Source of the DNA: Pseudomonas viridiflava
Lineage (GTDB): Bacteria > Pseudomonadota > Gammaproteobacteria > Pseudomonadales > Pseudomonadaceae
Direction of reading: 5' to 3'
NCBI RefSeq assembly: GCF_900580675.1
Contig: NZ_UTBG01000255.1
Location: forward strand, 1-64,000
Length of the DNA stretch: 64,000 bases
Shown piece by piece: positions 17,857 through 25,434 of this stretch (positions are counted from its first letter, which is position 1; each line of letters starts with the position of its first letter). The notes beneath the pieces are model-generated. The model saw only the letters and a program-made list of their open reading frames with translations, did no database searches and had not been told where the DNA came from. A program made the position numbers and the translations under genes.

Positions 17857-18549
17857 TCAGCTCAGGATGTGGCCCTGGTCCTGAATGATCGCATCGTCCA
17901 AGGCTTCCAGCAGCGCCTTACGCACCTTCAACTTGGTGTGCTTGTGCGCATTCATATTGAGCTTCTTCAACTGACGCGCCGCTTCCAGCGCCGCCGCGTG
18001 CAGCTCTTCGGGAGCCACCACCTTATCGAGGAAGCCCGCGCCCACAGCGCCCTGCGGGTCAAACATCTCGGCGTTGATCACCGAACGATGAAACGCCGAC
18101 TTGCGCAGCCGATCCCGCGCCAACTCGATCCCGGCGTGGTGCATGGTCATGCCGATCGCCACCTCATTCAGGCCAATGCTGAACGGGCCTTCCACACCAA
18201 TCCGATAATCCGCCGACAACAGCAGAAACGCGCCCTTGGCCACTGCATGCCCAGGGCACGCGACGATCACCGGAAACGGGTGCGACAACAAGCGACGCGC
18301 CAATGTCGAGCCCGACGTCACCAGGCCGATCGCCTCTTTGGGGCCGGCGGTCATCACCTTCAAATCATAACCCCCCGACAGAATCCCCGGCGTCCCGGTG
18401 ATGATCACCACCGCGCGGTCCTTCTCGGCCTGATCCAGCGCGGTATTAAACGCAGTGACCACATCGGGAGAAATGGCATTCACCTTGCCGTTGCTCAAGG
18501 TCAGGGTCGCGATACCGTCTTCGAGGTGGTAAGAGATCAACTCACTCAT
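17857..18549 (-). CDS. Crotonase/enoyl-CoA hydratase family protein
   Basis: A 230-residue single-domain crotonase. Oxyanion-hole segments are GILSGGYDLKVM and CPGHAVAKGAFLLLSADYRIG; GLNEVAIGMTMHHAGIELAR is also seen. The usual hydratase glutamates are not obvious, so the reaction cannot be assigned. Start at 18549 (MSELISYHLEDG) with AAGGAACC upstream. It stands alone and ends in a strong terminator. Confidence 0.83.
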   Translation of the reverse strand: MSELISYHLEDGIATLTLSNGKVNAISPDVVTAFNTALDQAEKDRAVVIITGTPGILSGGYDLKVMTAGPKEAIGLVTSGSTLARRLLSHPFPVIVACPGHAVAKGAFLLLSADYRIGVEGPFSIGLNEVAIGMTMHHAGIELARDRLRKSAFHRSVINAEMFDPQGAVGAGFLDKVVAPEELHAAALEAARQLKKLNMNAHKHTKLKVRKALLEALDDAIIQDQGHILS

Positions 18550-18885
18550 GACGCGGTTCCTTGTAGGATTTGTTATAGATAGGCTTCTTATAGAAGCGCA
18601 TGAGCAGACGTTACCCAGCATGCCCGGCCCGGTAAAGCGCCGTGACTGACTACCCAGTCAGACTTTTCCCGCGTCGCTCGCGCCCAATAGCCCAGGGCAG
18701 GGCGCAACAGCCGCTCCAGACGCGTGCCGCCCAGGCCCAAGAATGGCAGATTCACCGCCCCTTGCCGGGCGTGTACCGCCATACCCGTCTAACCGCATGA
18801 AAATTCTCAAAAAAACCTTTGCCATCAGAAAGGCTTTCGACTACATTAGCGCGCCTCGACAGACTGAACTGGTTTGACGAGATAC
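18550..18885. other. Intergenic region upstream of tRNA-Ser
   Basis: About 335 bases without a supported gene. It holds the promoter of the crotonase gene (minus) and that of the tRNA (plus). A small inverted repeat CTGACT-ACCC-AGTCAG is at about 18646-18661. A 64-codon minus-strand open frame (18588-18782) has no recognisable motif or ribosome binding site and is not called. Confidence 0.4.
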
Positions 18886-18975
18886 GGTGAAGTGTCCGAG
18901 TGGCTTAAGGAGCACGCCTGGAAAGTGTGTATACAAGAAATTGTATCGAGAGTTCGAATCTCTCCTTCACCGCCA
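18886..18975 (+). tRNA. tRNA-Ser (anticodon GGA)
   Basis: A 90-nucleotide class II tRNA. The acceptor stem GGTGAAG / CTTCACC is followed by G and an encoded CCA. The anticodon loop CTGGAAA gives GGA at 18920-18922 (reads UCC/UCU). A long variable arm and the T loop GTTCGAATC are present. tRNA-Ser genes are common integration sites, and the DNA downstream looks inserted. Confidence 0.96.
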
Positions 18976-18985
18976 CATTAAGTAA

Positions 18986-18999
18986 ACACAAACCCCTGA
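18986..18999 (+). repeat. Left copy of a 14-base direct repeat flanking the tRNA-Ser insert
   Basis: ACACAAACCCCTGA, identical to 20474-20487. The two copies bracket about 1.5 kb of AT-richer DNA. They could be remnants of an attachment-site duplication or two related terminators. Confidence 0.45.
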
Positions 19000-19033
19000 T
19001 TTTCCTAGAGAAAGTCGGGGGTTTGTGGTTTTT
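18987..19033 (+). terminator. Terminator of tRNA-Ser
   Basis: CACAAACCCC / GGGGTTTGTG stem followed by GTTTTT. It shares the 14-base ACACAAACCCCTGA sequence with the terminator at 20478. Confidence 0.82.
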
Positions 19034-19284
19034 GGCGTCCAGAAAATAGCCCCATGGGACCACCATGGGACTGGCGCTCTATTTCGGTGCGGAAGTAGAG
19101 CCAGTAACTGATGCGAGTCGCCATTTCATTTACCACCGGCGGCCTACCCAACTGCTGGCAGTTTTCGGCCAGAATACAGCTCAGGTGATAGAGTGGAGTA
19201 AGCGGGAATCGACCCTAGGTATGTGTCTATCAAGCAGAGGCGATACAGCTATCCATTAATTGACGTCTATTTGTGGGGTCATCG
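19034..19284 (+). other. Gene-free stretch after tRNA-Ser
   Basis: About 250 bases with no convincing gene. It contains a tandem CCATGGGAC-CA-CCATGGGAC (about 19053-19072). The open frame 19065-19259 has no motif I recognise. It may be debris of an integrase or just the leader of the next gene. Confidence 0.35.
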
Positions 19285-20298
19285 ATGAGCGAAGCACCGC
19301 GCGCAAACACAAAACTCCCTCGGCACGCTGCAGGAAAAATGGAGCTTCAAGGTGGAACTGGGCCAATCACAAAAATGTGCCCCTGCGGTTCGTTCTTAGA
19401 GATTTACAAGCAAGACAAAACCTTTCGAGTTCAGACGCCTGAATCAATTGATCCAGATAACACTAATCCAGATGCACCCTGGGTGGTGTCCCCAGTGGCC
19501 GATGTAGGATCAAGCAACCCCATAGTTGCTCGCGTGCTTCTGCAAAGCCGGGAAATGCTTGATCTCGCAATGTTCGAAGGAGATATCGATAAAGTAGCGG
19601 TTTTATCGCATCTACACAGCTGCAAGGAAATGCTGCTTGCTTGTGAAAGTGTGTCTACCAGAGTTGCTTCCCGCATTGATGAAATCATCATCAACATTAC
19701 CGCGCATGGCGTAGCCAAAGATAATCACGGTCGTGGCCTAAACCCTTTTCCTCAGGTTCACGACTTAGAGTTGGATTGCGGGACATTTTTAGTTCAAGTG
19801 AATAGAGCGATCAAGCTGATCTGCGAACTACCATCGATGTTTATTCAGCTCAACAAAATAGATACTAATTTTGATCACCTCGCCGAAAGGCTGTCGGATG
19901 CCCTAGGGGAGACATCTTCGATTTCTACATTTGTGCGAGGTAACGCGGAGAGTGTGCGCTCTTTGATCGGGCTACGTAACTTTCACGAGCACCCGAAGCA
20001 AATAAGAACCGTAATTGAGAATTTTCGTGTGCTGCCGGACGGACAGATACAAGCACCTACTTGGTATTTAAAAGGGCAGGACGTGGTCAAGCCTCGCCCT
20101 ATCATGGAAGATATGGCCGCGATCGTAGAATTTATCCTTGGTGTTACGGAGTGTATGTTCATTCATCTCTTGATGCATCGGATCTCGAATGAATTTCCCT
20201 TTTGCATACAAGAGGTGTCTGAAGAAGAGAGAAATTCGGCAATACCAATTCGCTATAAGCTTTCCCTTGATGTCACAAAGATGCAGGAAACCAATTGA
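19285..20298 (+). CDS. Unknown protein with HEPN-like RNxxxH motif
   Basis: A 337-residue soluble protein with no family that I recognise. Features: a CPCG cysteine pair near residue 32, a largely helical body, and LIGLRNFHEHPKQIRT at about residues 230-245, which holds RNFHEH, fitting the R-N-x-x-x-H signature of HEPN ribonucleases. The base composition is lower in GC than the neighbours. The ATG at 19285 is preceded by GGGG; an in-frame GTG at 19273 is also possible. It sits alone between tRNA-Ser and a duplicated terminator, which suggests horizontal acquisition. A defence or RNA-cutting role is inference only. Confidence 0.7.
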   Translation: MSEAPRANTKLPRHAAGKMELQGGTGPITKMCPCGSFLEIYKQDKTFRVQTPESIDPDNTNPDAPWVVSPVADVGSSNPIVARVLLQSREMLDLAMFEGDIDKVAVLSHLHSCKEMLLACESVSTRVASRIDEIIINITAHGVAKDNHGRGLNPFPQVHDLELDCGTFLVQVNRAIKLICELPSMFIQLNKIDTNFDHLAERLSDALGETSSISTFVRGNAESVRSLIGLRNFHEHPKQIRTVIENFRVLPDGQIQAPTWYLKGQDVVKPRPIMEDMAAIVEFILGVTECMFIHLLMHRISNEFPFCIQEVSEEERNSAIPIRYKLSLDVTKMQETN

Positions 20299-20473
20299 CC
20301 TCAGGGCAGATCAGGGAGTCAGTATTAGTTTCTGCACGAATCGATCTCACCTACTTGTCGATAACTGCTCTAGACGACAGTTGGGTTGATCGCCGAATGC
20401 GAATAACGCCATTTATGCAAAATACGATAAGCAGTCTAAACTTTTCAGCTTTTATTTCCGCCAAATGCGACAC

Positions 20474-20487
20474 ACACAAACCCCTGA
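20474..20487 (+). repeat. Right copy of the 14-base direct repeat
   Basis: ACACAAACCCCTGA, identical to 18986-18999. It is preceded by TTCCGCCA, which resembles the TTCACCGCCA end of tRNA-Ser. Confidence 0.45.
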
Positions 20488-20512
20488 CTTCGACAGAAAC
20501 CAGGGGTTTTTT
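20478..20512 (+). terminator. Terminator closing the tRNA-Ser insert
   Basis: AAACCCCTG / CAGGGGTTT stem followed by TTTAATT. It probably ends the HEPN-like gene and may be the original tRNA terminator. Confidence 0.78.
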
Positions 20513-20543
20513 AATTGCTGAGGTTTGAACGTACCGCTCTAAA

Positions 20544-20813
20544 TCAAACGCTCGGCATATCCATCCGTCGTCCTATGACATCCAGCAAGTCACATCCGTC
20601 GCGCAGTGGAATGGAGCAAAGCAACGCGAAATCGCTAAGCACAACTGCATCACTACTTATCTCACTGCGTAGCGCAAGATTTTCAAGGACCTGAGTAACA
20701 GCACGAAGCCGATACCTCGCGGCGTCGAGGAGTATTTGCAGCGGTACGGTGGTGTCGATAAAAAGTGCAGGTGTGGCGCTGTCGTTACTGGTTAGAGCGA
20801 CGTATTGGTTCAT
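20544..20813 (-). CDS. Small DUF6124/DUF3077-like protein
   Basis: An 89-residue protein resembling the small fluorescens-group proteins of the DUF3077/DUF6124 type (LFIDTTVPLQILLDAARYRL, then SDFALLCSIPLRDGCDLLDV). These occur in many copies per genome and have no known function; some are mislabelled fructose-bisphosphate aldolase. The ATG at 20813 has GGA nine bases upstream and lies downstream of a long, apparently structured leader. Confidence 0.6.
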   Translation of the reverse strand: MNQYVALTSNDSATPALFIDTTVPLQILLDAARYRLRAVTQVLENLALRSEISSDAVVLSDFALLCSIPLRDGCDLLDVIGRRMDMPSV

Positions 20814-20819
20814 GGGTTA

Positions 20820-21060
20820 AGTCCGTTCACGTAGAGGGGGTTAGCCACGCTTTCGTCGCCAAACAAAAGGTGGCAGCTGTACGCAGGTTGGCGAGCCGGT
20901 CAAGAACGGACAAGGGCCGGCAGACCCGAAGGTCTCCCACGCACAGCTACCGTTGAGCAGCTTATTGTGTGCAGACGCATCCCGCAAATAAGCCGGGAGA
21001 CTTTTGCCGTCTTGAAGTCGAGTCGCCAAACCCGTTCGCCATGTGGGCGACCCCATGACT
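20820..21060 (-). promoter_or_regulatory. Putative structured 5' leader of the small DUF gene
   Basis: A gene-free 240-base stretch upstream of the small DUF gene. On the minus strand it contains GTTTGGCGAC twice (near both ends) and several local hairpins such as GAGACCTTCGGGTCT and TCTCCCGGC-TTATTT-GCGGGA. A 71-codon minus-strand frame covers it, but its protein looks non-native (rich in Ser, Gly, Pro, with no hydrophobic core). I read it as an untranslated leader or small RNA rather than a gene. Confidence 0.4.
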
Positions 21061-21269
21061 ATAGTCCTGGCGATTTTGAAGCGGCAGGCCGACGCTTCTG
21101 AAACAGATGTAGGACGTTGCTAAATCCTGCTTGCCTTGTATGCAAAGTCCCCAGGCTTAATGCCAATGCCGATGATGCATATCCGGAAAAAACGATACTG
21201 AGGTTCATGGGCCATCCTCGAAAGGTTGGCCCATGATACGTCGCGGGCTTTGGGGTAAGCCCGGCGATT
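21061..21269. other. Gene-free stretch with two hairpins
   Basis: No gene is seen. CATGGGCCATCC / GGTTGGCCCATG (21206-21235) and CGGGCTT / AAGCCCG (about 21244-21264) are two stem-loops just past the end of the minus-strand lipoprotein gene. Neither has a clear T run on the minus strand. Confidence 0.45.
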
Positions 21270-21605
21270 TTACTGCGCGGTTTTCAGCTTGATCACATCA
21301 CCGGAAATGCTGGTGGTGTAACCGCTCAGCACCCAGGCCCAGAACCATTTTTCCTGGATCTGGGTATTGATCAGCGCGTCGCCGCCTTTGGCTTTGATGG
21401 CAGCATCCTGAGCGCGGACGAAACGGCTGTTCTGGCCGATCGGGATGATGCCGAACAGCATGATACCGGTGGCGCTGGCTTGGCTGTGGCCGATCACGGT
21501 GTATTGGCTGCTGTCGTATTGCGGGGATTTGATGGCGGTGCCGGTGCAACCTGCAAGGGCGAAACCGAGAACGGCTGCTGCAACCACTTTACTGACGTAC
21601 TTCAC
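21270..21605 (-). CDS. Small lipoprotein of unknown function
   Basis: A 111-residue lipoprotein precursor: basic N terminus (KYVSK), hydrophobic stretch and lipobox ALAGC, then a compact domain (YTVIGHSQASATGIMLFGIIPIGQN, GDALINTQIQEKWFW) seen in small Pseudomonas lipoproteins. The start is a GTG at 21605 with GGAG seven bases upstream; the open frame extends further up without a signal-peptide start. It probably sits in the periplasmic face of a membrane. Confidence 0.78.
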   Translation of the reverse strand: MKYVSKVVAAAVLGFALAGCTGTAIKSPQYDSSQYTVIGHSQASATGIMLFGIIPIGQNSRFVRAQDAAIKAKGGDALINTQIQEKWFWAWVLSGYTTSISGDVIKLKTAQ

Positions 21606-21696
21606 TGGGTAACTCCATTGGACTAAAGCCCGAGATTCAATTCTCGGGGGCAGCACTTTAATCGCTCCTGTAACAGATTGAAAACATTCGCCTCGC

Positions 21697-22356
21697 TCAA
21701 GCGAGCAAGTCTTCGTAGAAGGCGCCGTAAGGCTTGCTCGGGTGGGCGATCTGGATTTCGAGGATCCACAACCCGGCATTCGGGTAGTGCTCGAAGTCGC
21801 CCAGGTCGCCGCCGCGATGGATGGCGTGGGGGAAGTCGCTGACGCGGTGGCCCTTGATGTCGAGGTTCAGTTGCCAGCCCATGGCCTGGGCCTGTTCTTC
21901 GGCGTAGCGGTAGAGTTCGAGGCCGACCACCTGCTGGTTTTTCCAACGGGCTTGCACGCGGTCGAACAGTTCTTTGGCGGCGCTGGCGCAGGCGATCATC
22001 TCCGGGTCGTTGCCGGTGGCGAAGGTCGCGCCGGCATCACCTTCGTGGCCTTGCCACACGGCGCCCATGTCGATGAAGAAGATGTCGTGTTCGCCCAGCG
22101 CCGGGTCGCCTTCGGAGCGTTGCTTGAAGGTCTTGAGGGTATTGGCGCCGAAGCGCACCAGCAGCGGGTGCCAGATGCGTTGCATATTGAGGTCGGCGAG
22201 CACTTGCTTGCCCAGTTCGCGGGCTTCGGATTCCAGCATGCCGGGGCGGATGCGCGCGGCCAGGTGTTCGATGGCCTGCCAGGTCATCGCTTGGGCGTAG
22301 CGCATGGAGTCAATACTGTAGGCGTCGCCCACGGCTTCTTTGGGTTGTGCGGACAC
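21697..22356 (-). CDS. M24-family metallopeptidase homologue (Xaa-Pro aminopeptidase-like)
   Basis: A 219-residue protein with the pita-bread fold. Metal ligands can be placed: Asp in FFIDMGAVWQGHEGDAGATF (two), His in GHRVSDFPHAIHRGG and Glu in WILEIQIAHPSKPYG. It lacks the long N-terminal domain of aminopeptidase P, so it resembles the short M24 aminopeptidases or creatinase-like hydrolases. GTG start at 22356 with GAGGAAA upstream; translation from further upstream would run through non-coding sequence. Substrate unknown. Confidence 0.78.
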   Translation of the reverse strand: MSAQPKEAVGDAYSIDSMRYAQAMTWQAIEHLAARIRPGMLESEARELGKQVLADLNMQRIWHPLLVRFGANTLKTFKQRSEGDPALGEHDIFFIDMGAVWQGHEGDAGATFATGNDPEMIACASAAKELFDRVQARWKNQQVVGLELYRYAEEQAQAMGWQLNLDIKGHRVSDFPHAIHRGGDLGDFEHYPNAGLWILEIQIAHPSKPYGAFYEDLLA

Positions 22357-22493
22357 CGGCTTTTCCTCGCATTCAAAAGTAGTAGGCGCTATGTTTTTAA
22401 CTATATAACGATAGGCGGGCGGAGCTAAAGCGCAATGGGGATGGCGGTGACGGCTTCTGTTGAAAGTCGGTTTTCCAAACGGAGCCTGTTTAA

Positions 22494-22693
22494 TGTGGGA
22501 GCTGTCGAGCCTTGGCGAGGCTGCGATGCAGGCGCCTCGGTTTTGCCAGGTGCACCGTGTCGATCCCATCGCAGCCTCGCTTAAGCTCGACAGCTCCCAC
22601 ATTTGATCTTTGCAGCCTCGCTAAAGCTCGACAGCTCCCACACTTGATCTTTGCAGCCTCGTTAAAGCTCGACAGCTCTCACATTTAATCTTT
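22494..22693. repeat. REP inverted repeat with three tandem 41-bp right arms
   Basis: The left arm (TGTGGGAGCTGTCGAG...GAGGCTGCGA) pairs with GCAGCCTCGCTTAAGCTCGA / CAGCTCCCACA. The right arm plus linker is repeated three times in direct succession at 22571-22611, 22612-22652 and 22653-22693, each 41 bases, with a few substitutions in copies 2 and 3. Upstream (22357-22493) holds only the promoter of the M24 gene. Confidence 0.88.
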
Positions 22694-22699
22694 GCTGTC

Positions 22700-23278
22700 T
22701 CAGATATACAGCCACGCCAGGCTGCCGAGTACAACGGCCACGCCGCCTGCCGTATACGACATACGCTTCAACCATTCCTTGCGGGTCAGCAGCGTGATTG
22801 CCGCCAGCGAAATCGCGATCTGAATCGCGGTCATCGCCTGGGCCCAGCGATGATGCTGGTGCAAGGCCTGTTCGGATTTCTCGTCCCATTCCTTCGAGGT
22901 CGCTTCGAGTGTCTCCGCCTGTTTGCGCACGTCTTCCTTCTGGCTTTTGTAGCGCTCGATTTCATCCCTGTAATGCGCGGCATCCACGCCTGGAATATGC
23001 GTGGCCAGTTCTGCAAGGTTTTGTCGGCTGGATTTGGCCTGGTAGTAATTCCACTGGTTGGCGGCTTCGGTCTTGATGATGGCGGCGTTGTTTTTGTCCA
23101 TCGCCGCTTCGCTTTCGGTGGACCCGGCCTGGTAGCTGAGCATCGCACCGAGGGTGGCCATCAGCGCGGTCATCACGGCGATGCGGCTGGCGAAATTGTC
23201 CCCTCGGCCGTGGGCATGTTCGGTGGTGTGTTCGATGTGTTTTTCGTGGGGGCTGGGGACTTCGAAGGCTTCGGACAT
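22700..23278 (-). CDS. DUF4337 membrane protein
   Basis: A 192-residue protein. A histidine-rich N terminus (HEKHIEHTTEHAHGRGD) is followed by one transmembrane helix (RIAVMTALMATLGAML), a charged helical, probably coiled-coil middle (ERYKSQKEDVRKQAETLEAT), and two more helices at the C terminus (AMTAIQIAISLAAITLLT, AGGVAVVLGSLAWLYI). This is the layout of DUF4337 proteins. Function unknown. It is next to a DUF2784 gene in the same orientation, 54 bases apart. Confidence 0.82.
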   Translation of the reverse strand: MSEAFEVPSPHEKHIEHTTEHAHGRGDNFASRIAVMTALMATLGAMLSYQAGSTESEAAMDKNNAAIIKTEAANQWNYYQAKSSRQNLAELATHIPGVDAAHYRDEIERYKSQKEDVRKQAETLEATSKEWDEKSEQALHQHHRWAQAMTAIQIAISLAAITLLTRKEWLKRMSYTAGGVAVVLGSLAWLYI

Positions 23279-23332
23279 GGCGGCGTCTGTGAACGGACTG
23301 AGGGAGTCTGATTCTTCACCAGTGAAGCTGTC

Positions 23333-23698
23333 TCAAGCCTGTCTGTGACGCCGGATCAGGCGCACGTACACCGCGACATTGATCAACAGCACAAGCGCGC
23401 CCAGCCCCAGTTGGATCTGCGGGGTCAGGCCGGCCGGGTAGATCAGCGTAAGGAGGTAATGCTCGATGAACCCGCCGCCGTAACCGTCCTGCCCGGCGAG
23501 GTGGCGAAACAGGTTTTCCCAGCGCGTCAGCGGGCAGGGCAGGTGGAACACCTCGACCGCCACGCCCCAGGCGGCGGCGGGCAAGTGCAGCCACATGACG
23601 GGCCGCCATTTGAGCGCAAGCAACCCGCCAAACAGCACGAACAGGATAAAACACAGGTGAAACAGCACCAGGCTGTCGGCGGCTAGACGGTAGAGCAT
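23333..23698 (-). CDS. DUF2784 inner-membrane protein
   Basis: A 121-residue protein with four hydrophobic segments and the DUF2784 pattern: LADSLVLFHLCFILFVLFG at the start, HLPAAAWGVAVEVFHLPCPLTRWEN in the middle, then GFIEHYLLTLIYPAGL. Start at 23698 (MLYRLAAD), since the sequence before it in the open frame is not hydrophobic. Role unknown. Confidence 0.85.
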   Translation of the reverse strand: MLYRLAADSLVLFHLCFILFVLFGGLLALKWRPVMWLHLPAAAWGVAVEVFHLPCPLTRWENLFRHLAGQDGYGGGFIEHYLLTLIYPAGLTPQIQLGLGALVLLINVAVYVRLIRRHRQA

Positions 23699-23805
23699 GG
23701 CAGGTGCTTCGAAAGGAGGGGCGCACAGTCTAAAGGGTTGCTTGCCAGCAAGTGTGACCGCTATTGTGCTGAATCCATTTAGTTCTTCCGCAGGGTTTTG
23801 TAGTG

Positions 23806-24495
23806 ATGAATGCACCGCGTACCGCAGTCGGTCCGATCAAGGCCGTGATTTTTGATATGGACGGGTTATTGCTGGATACGGAAGGCATCTACACCGAAGT
23901 CACGCAGATCATCGCCGAACGCTACGGCCGTACCTACGACTGGAGCATCAAGCAGCACATCATCGGGCGTGGCGCCCAGGACTTGGCCGATTACGTGGTC
24001 ATGGCGCTGGACCTGCCGATTACGCCGGCCGAATTCCTGGAAATTCGCGAACCGTTGATGAGCGAGCGTTTCCCCAAGGCCTTGGGCATGCCCGGTGCCG
24101 AAGCGCTGGTGCGGCACTTGAAGGCGCACAATATTCCGATTGCCGTGGGCACCAGTTCGTCGCGCAATTCGTTTGGCCACAAGACCACCTTGCACCGCGA
24201 GTGGTTTGGCCTGTTCGGCACTGTCGTCACCGCTGACGACCCGGAAGTCGGCGCTGCCAAACCTGCGCCGGACATCTTCCTGACCGCCGCTCGCCGCCTG
24301 GGCGTAGCGCCCGAGGATTGCCTGGTGTTCGAGGATTCGCCGTTCGGCGTGACCGCCGCGAAGGCCGCCAACATGACCGCCATCGCCGTGCCGGATGAAG
24401 CCATGGCAGACAGCAAGTACCATCATGCAGACCAGATCATCCGCAAACTCGCGGACTTTGACCTGGCGGCATATGGCTTGCCGCCGATGCGCTGA
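23806..24495 (+). CDS. HAD-IA family phosphatase (sugar-phosphatase-like)
   Basis: A 229-residue haloacid dehalogenase-type hydrolase. Motif I is IFDMDGLLLDTEG (nucleophile Asp), motif II GTSSSR, the motif III Lys lies in GAAKPAPDIFL and motif IV is VFEDSPFGVTAAKAA. The alpha-helical cap lies between motifs I and II. It resembles beta-phosphoglucomutase/pseudouridine-5-phosphatase relatives, so a sugar phosphate is the likely substrate. Start at the ATG (23806); a GTG three bases earlier is in frame. Confidence 0.87.
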   Translation: MNAPRTAVGPIKAVIFDMDGLLLDTEGIYTEVTQIIAERYGRTYDWSIKQHIIGRGAQDLADYVVMALDLPITPAEFLEIREPLMSERFPKALGMPGAEALVRHLKAHNIPIAVGTSSSRNSFGHKTTLHREWFGLFGTVVTADDPEVGAAKPAPDIFLTAARRLGVAPEDCLVFEDSPFGVTAAKAANMTAIAVPDEAMADSKYHHADQIIRKLADFDLAAYGLPPMR

Positions 24496-24511
24496 AAAAC
24501 ACGCTCAAAAA

Positions 24512-24577
24512 TGTGGGAGCTGGCTTGCCTGCGATAGCGTCCTCGAGACCGCCATCGCAGGCAAGCCAGCTCCCACA
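24512..24577. repeat. REP inverted repeat pair
   Basis: TGTGGGAGCTGGCTTGCCTG and CAGGCAAGCCAGCTCCCACA around a short spacer, between convergent HAD and SDR genes; GTGTTTTAT follows. Confidence 0.88.
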
Positions 24578-24582
24578 GTGTT

Positions 24583-25329
24583 TTATGCGCTGAACCCACC
24601 ATCGATGGTCAGGCTGGCCCCGGTGATGTAACCCGCTTCCGGCCCGGCCAGATAGGCCACAAAGCTCGCAATCTCTTCCACCTGCCCATAACGCCCGACC
24701 GCCATCAACCCGATCAGGCTCTCGGCAAAATCACTGTTCGCCGGGTTCATATCGGTGTCCACCGGCCCTGGCTGCACGTTATTAATGGTGATGCCGCGCG
24801 GGCCCAGGTCCCGCGCCAGGCCCTTGGTCAACCCTACCAGCGCCGCCTTGCTCATCGCGTACGGCCCACCGCCGCCAAATGGCATGCGCTCGGCGTTGGT
24901 GCTGCCGATATTGATCACCCGGCCACCTTCACCCATGTGCTTGGCCGCTTCCTGGGTCGCGATAAACACACTGCGCACGTTGATTGCCAGAGTCTGGTCG
25001 AAGTCTTCCAGCTTGAAGTCTTCCAGCGGCGCGATAGCCAGCACACCGGCGTTGTTCACCAGGATATCCAGGCGGCCAAAGGCTTCAACGGTGGCGTTGA
25101 CTGCGTTGCGAATCGCCGTGGCGTCAGCGCTGTCGGCTTGAATCGCCAGGGCTTTGCCGCCTGCGCTGGTCACGCTGTTCTGCAAGGCTTCAGCCTTGGC
25201 GGCCGAGCTGACGTAAGTAAAGGCGACAGCTGCGCCCTGTGCCGCCAGTCGCTTGACGATGGCGGCGCCGATGCCGCGGGAACCGCCTTGAATCAAGGCG
25301 ACTTTGCCGGTGAGGTTTTGTGTGGTCAT
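24583..25329 (-). CDS. Short-chain dehydrogenase/reductase
   Basis: A 248-residue classical SDR. NAD(P)-binding GGSRGIGAAI (residues 14-23), NNAGVLAIAP, catalytic Ser in INIGSTNAER, YAMSK (Tyr and Lys) and the C-terminal ITGASLTIDGGFSA. Resembles 3-oxoacyl-ACP reductase-like oxidoreductases; substrate unknown. ATG at 25329 with GGAGATC upstream. It is divergent from a LysR regulator (105 bases apart), which most likely controls it. Confidence 0.9.
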   Translation of the reverse strand: MTTQNLTGKVALIQGGSRGIGAAIVKRLAAQGAAVAFTYVSSAAKAEALQNSVTSAGGKALAIQADSADATAIRNAVNATVEAFGRLDILVNNAGVLAIAPLEDFKLEDFDQTLAINVRSVFIATQEAAKHMGEGGRVINIGSTNAERMPFGGGGPYAMSKAALVGLTKGLARDLGPRGITINNVQPGPVDTDMNPANSDFAESLIGLMAVGRYGQVEEIASFVAYLAGPEAGYITGASLTIDGGFSA

Positions 25330-25434
25330 GTCGATCTCCAAGTAGTTGATGGGTTGAGCATCGACCTCGCACCCCCAACCCGGTAGACCGTGATTGCTAT
25401 AGTCTGTGTAAACCAAAAGTATGGAATGGTTGAT

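Noticed and set aside
18588-18782. A 64-codon minus-strand frame upstream of the crotonase gene
   Set aside because: No recognisable domain or ribosome binding site; could at most be a decayed gene fragment.
19065-19259. Integrase remnant after tRNA-Ser
   Set aside because: The location is suggestive but I see no tyrosine-recombinase motif (R...HxxR...Y) in any frame.
20841-21056. A 71-codon minus-strand frame in the leader of the small DUF gene
   Set aside because: Gly/Ser/Pro/Trp-rich non-native sequence coinciding with predicted hairpins; a non-coding leader explains it better.
22571-22693. Possible CRISPR-like array
   Set aside because: Three adjacent 41-base copies have no spacers, vary by substitutions and match the arm of a REP element; no cas genes nearby.
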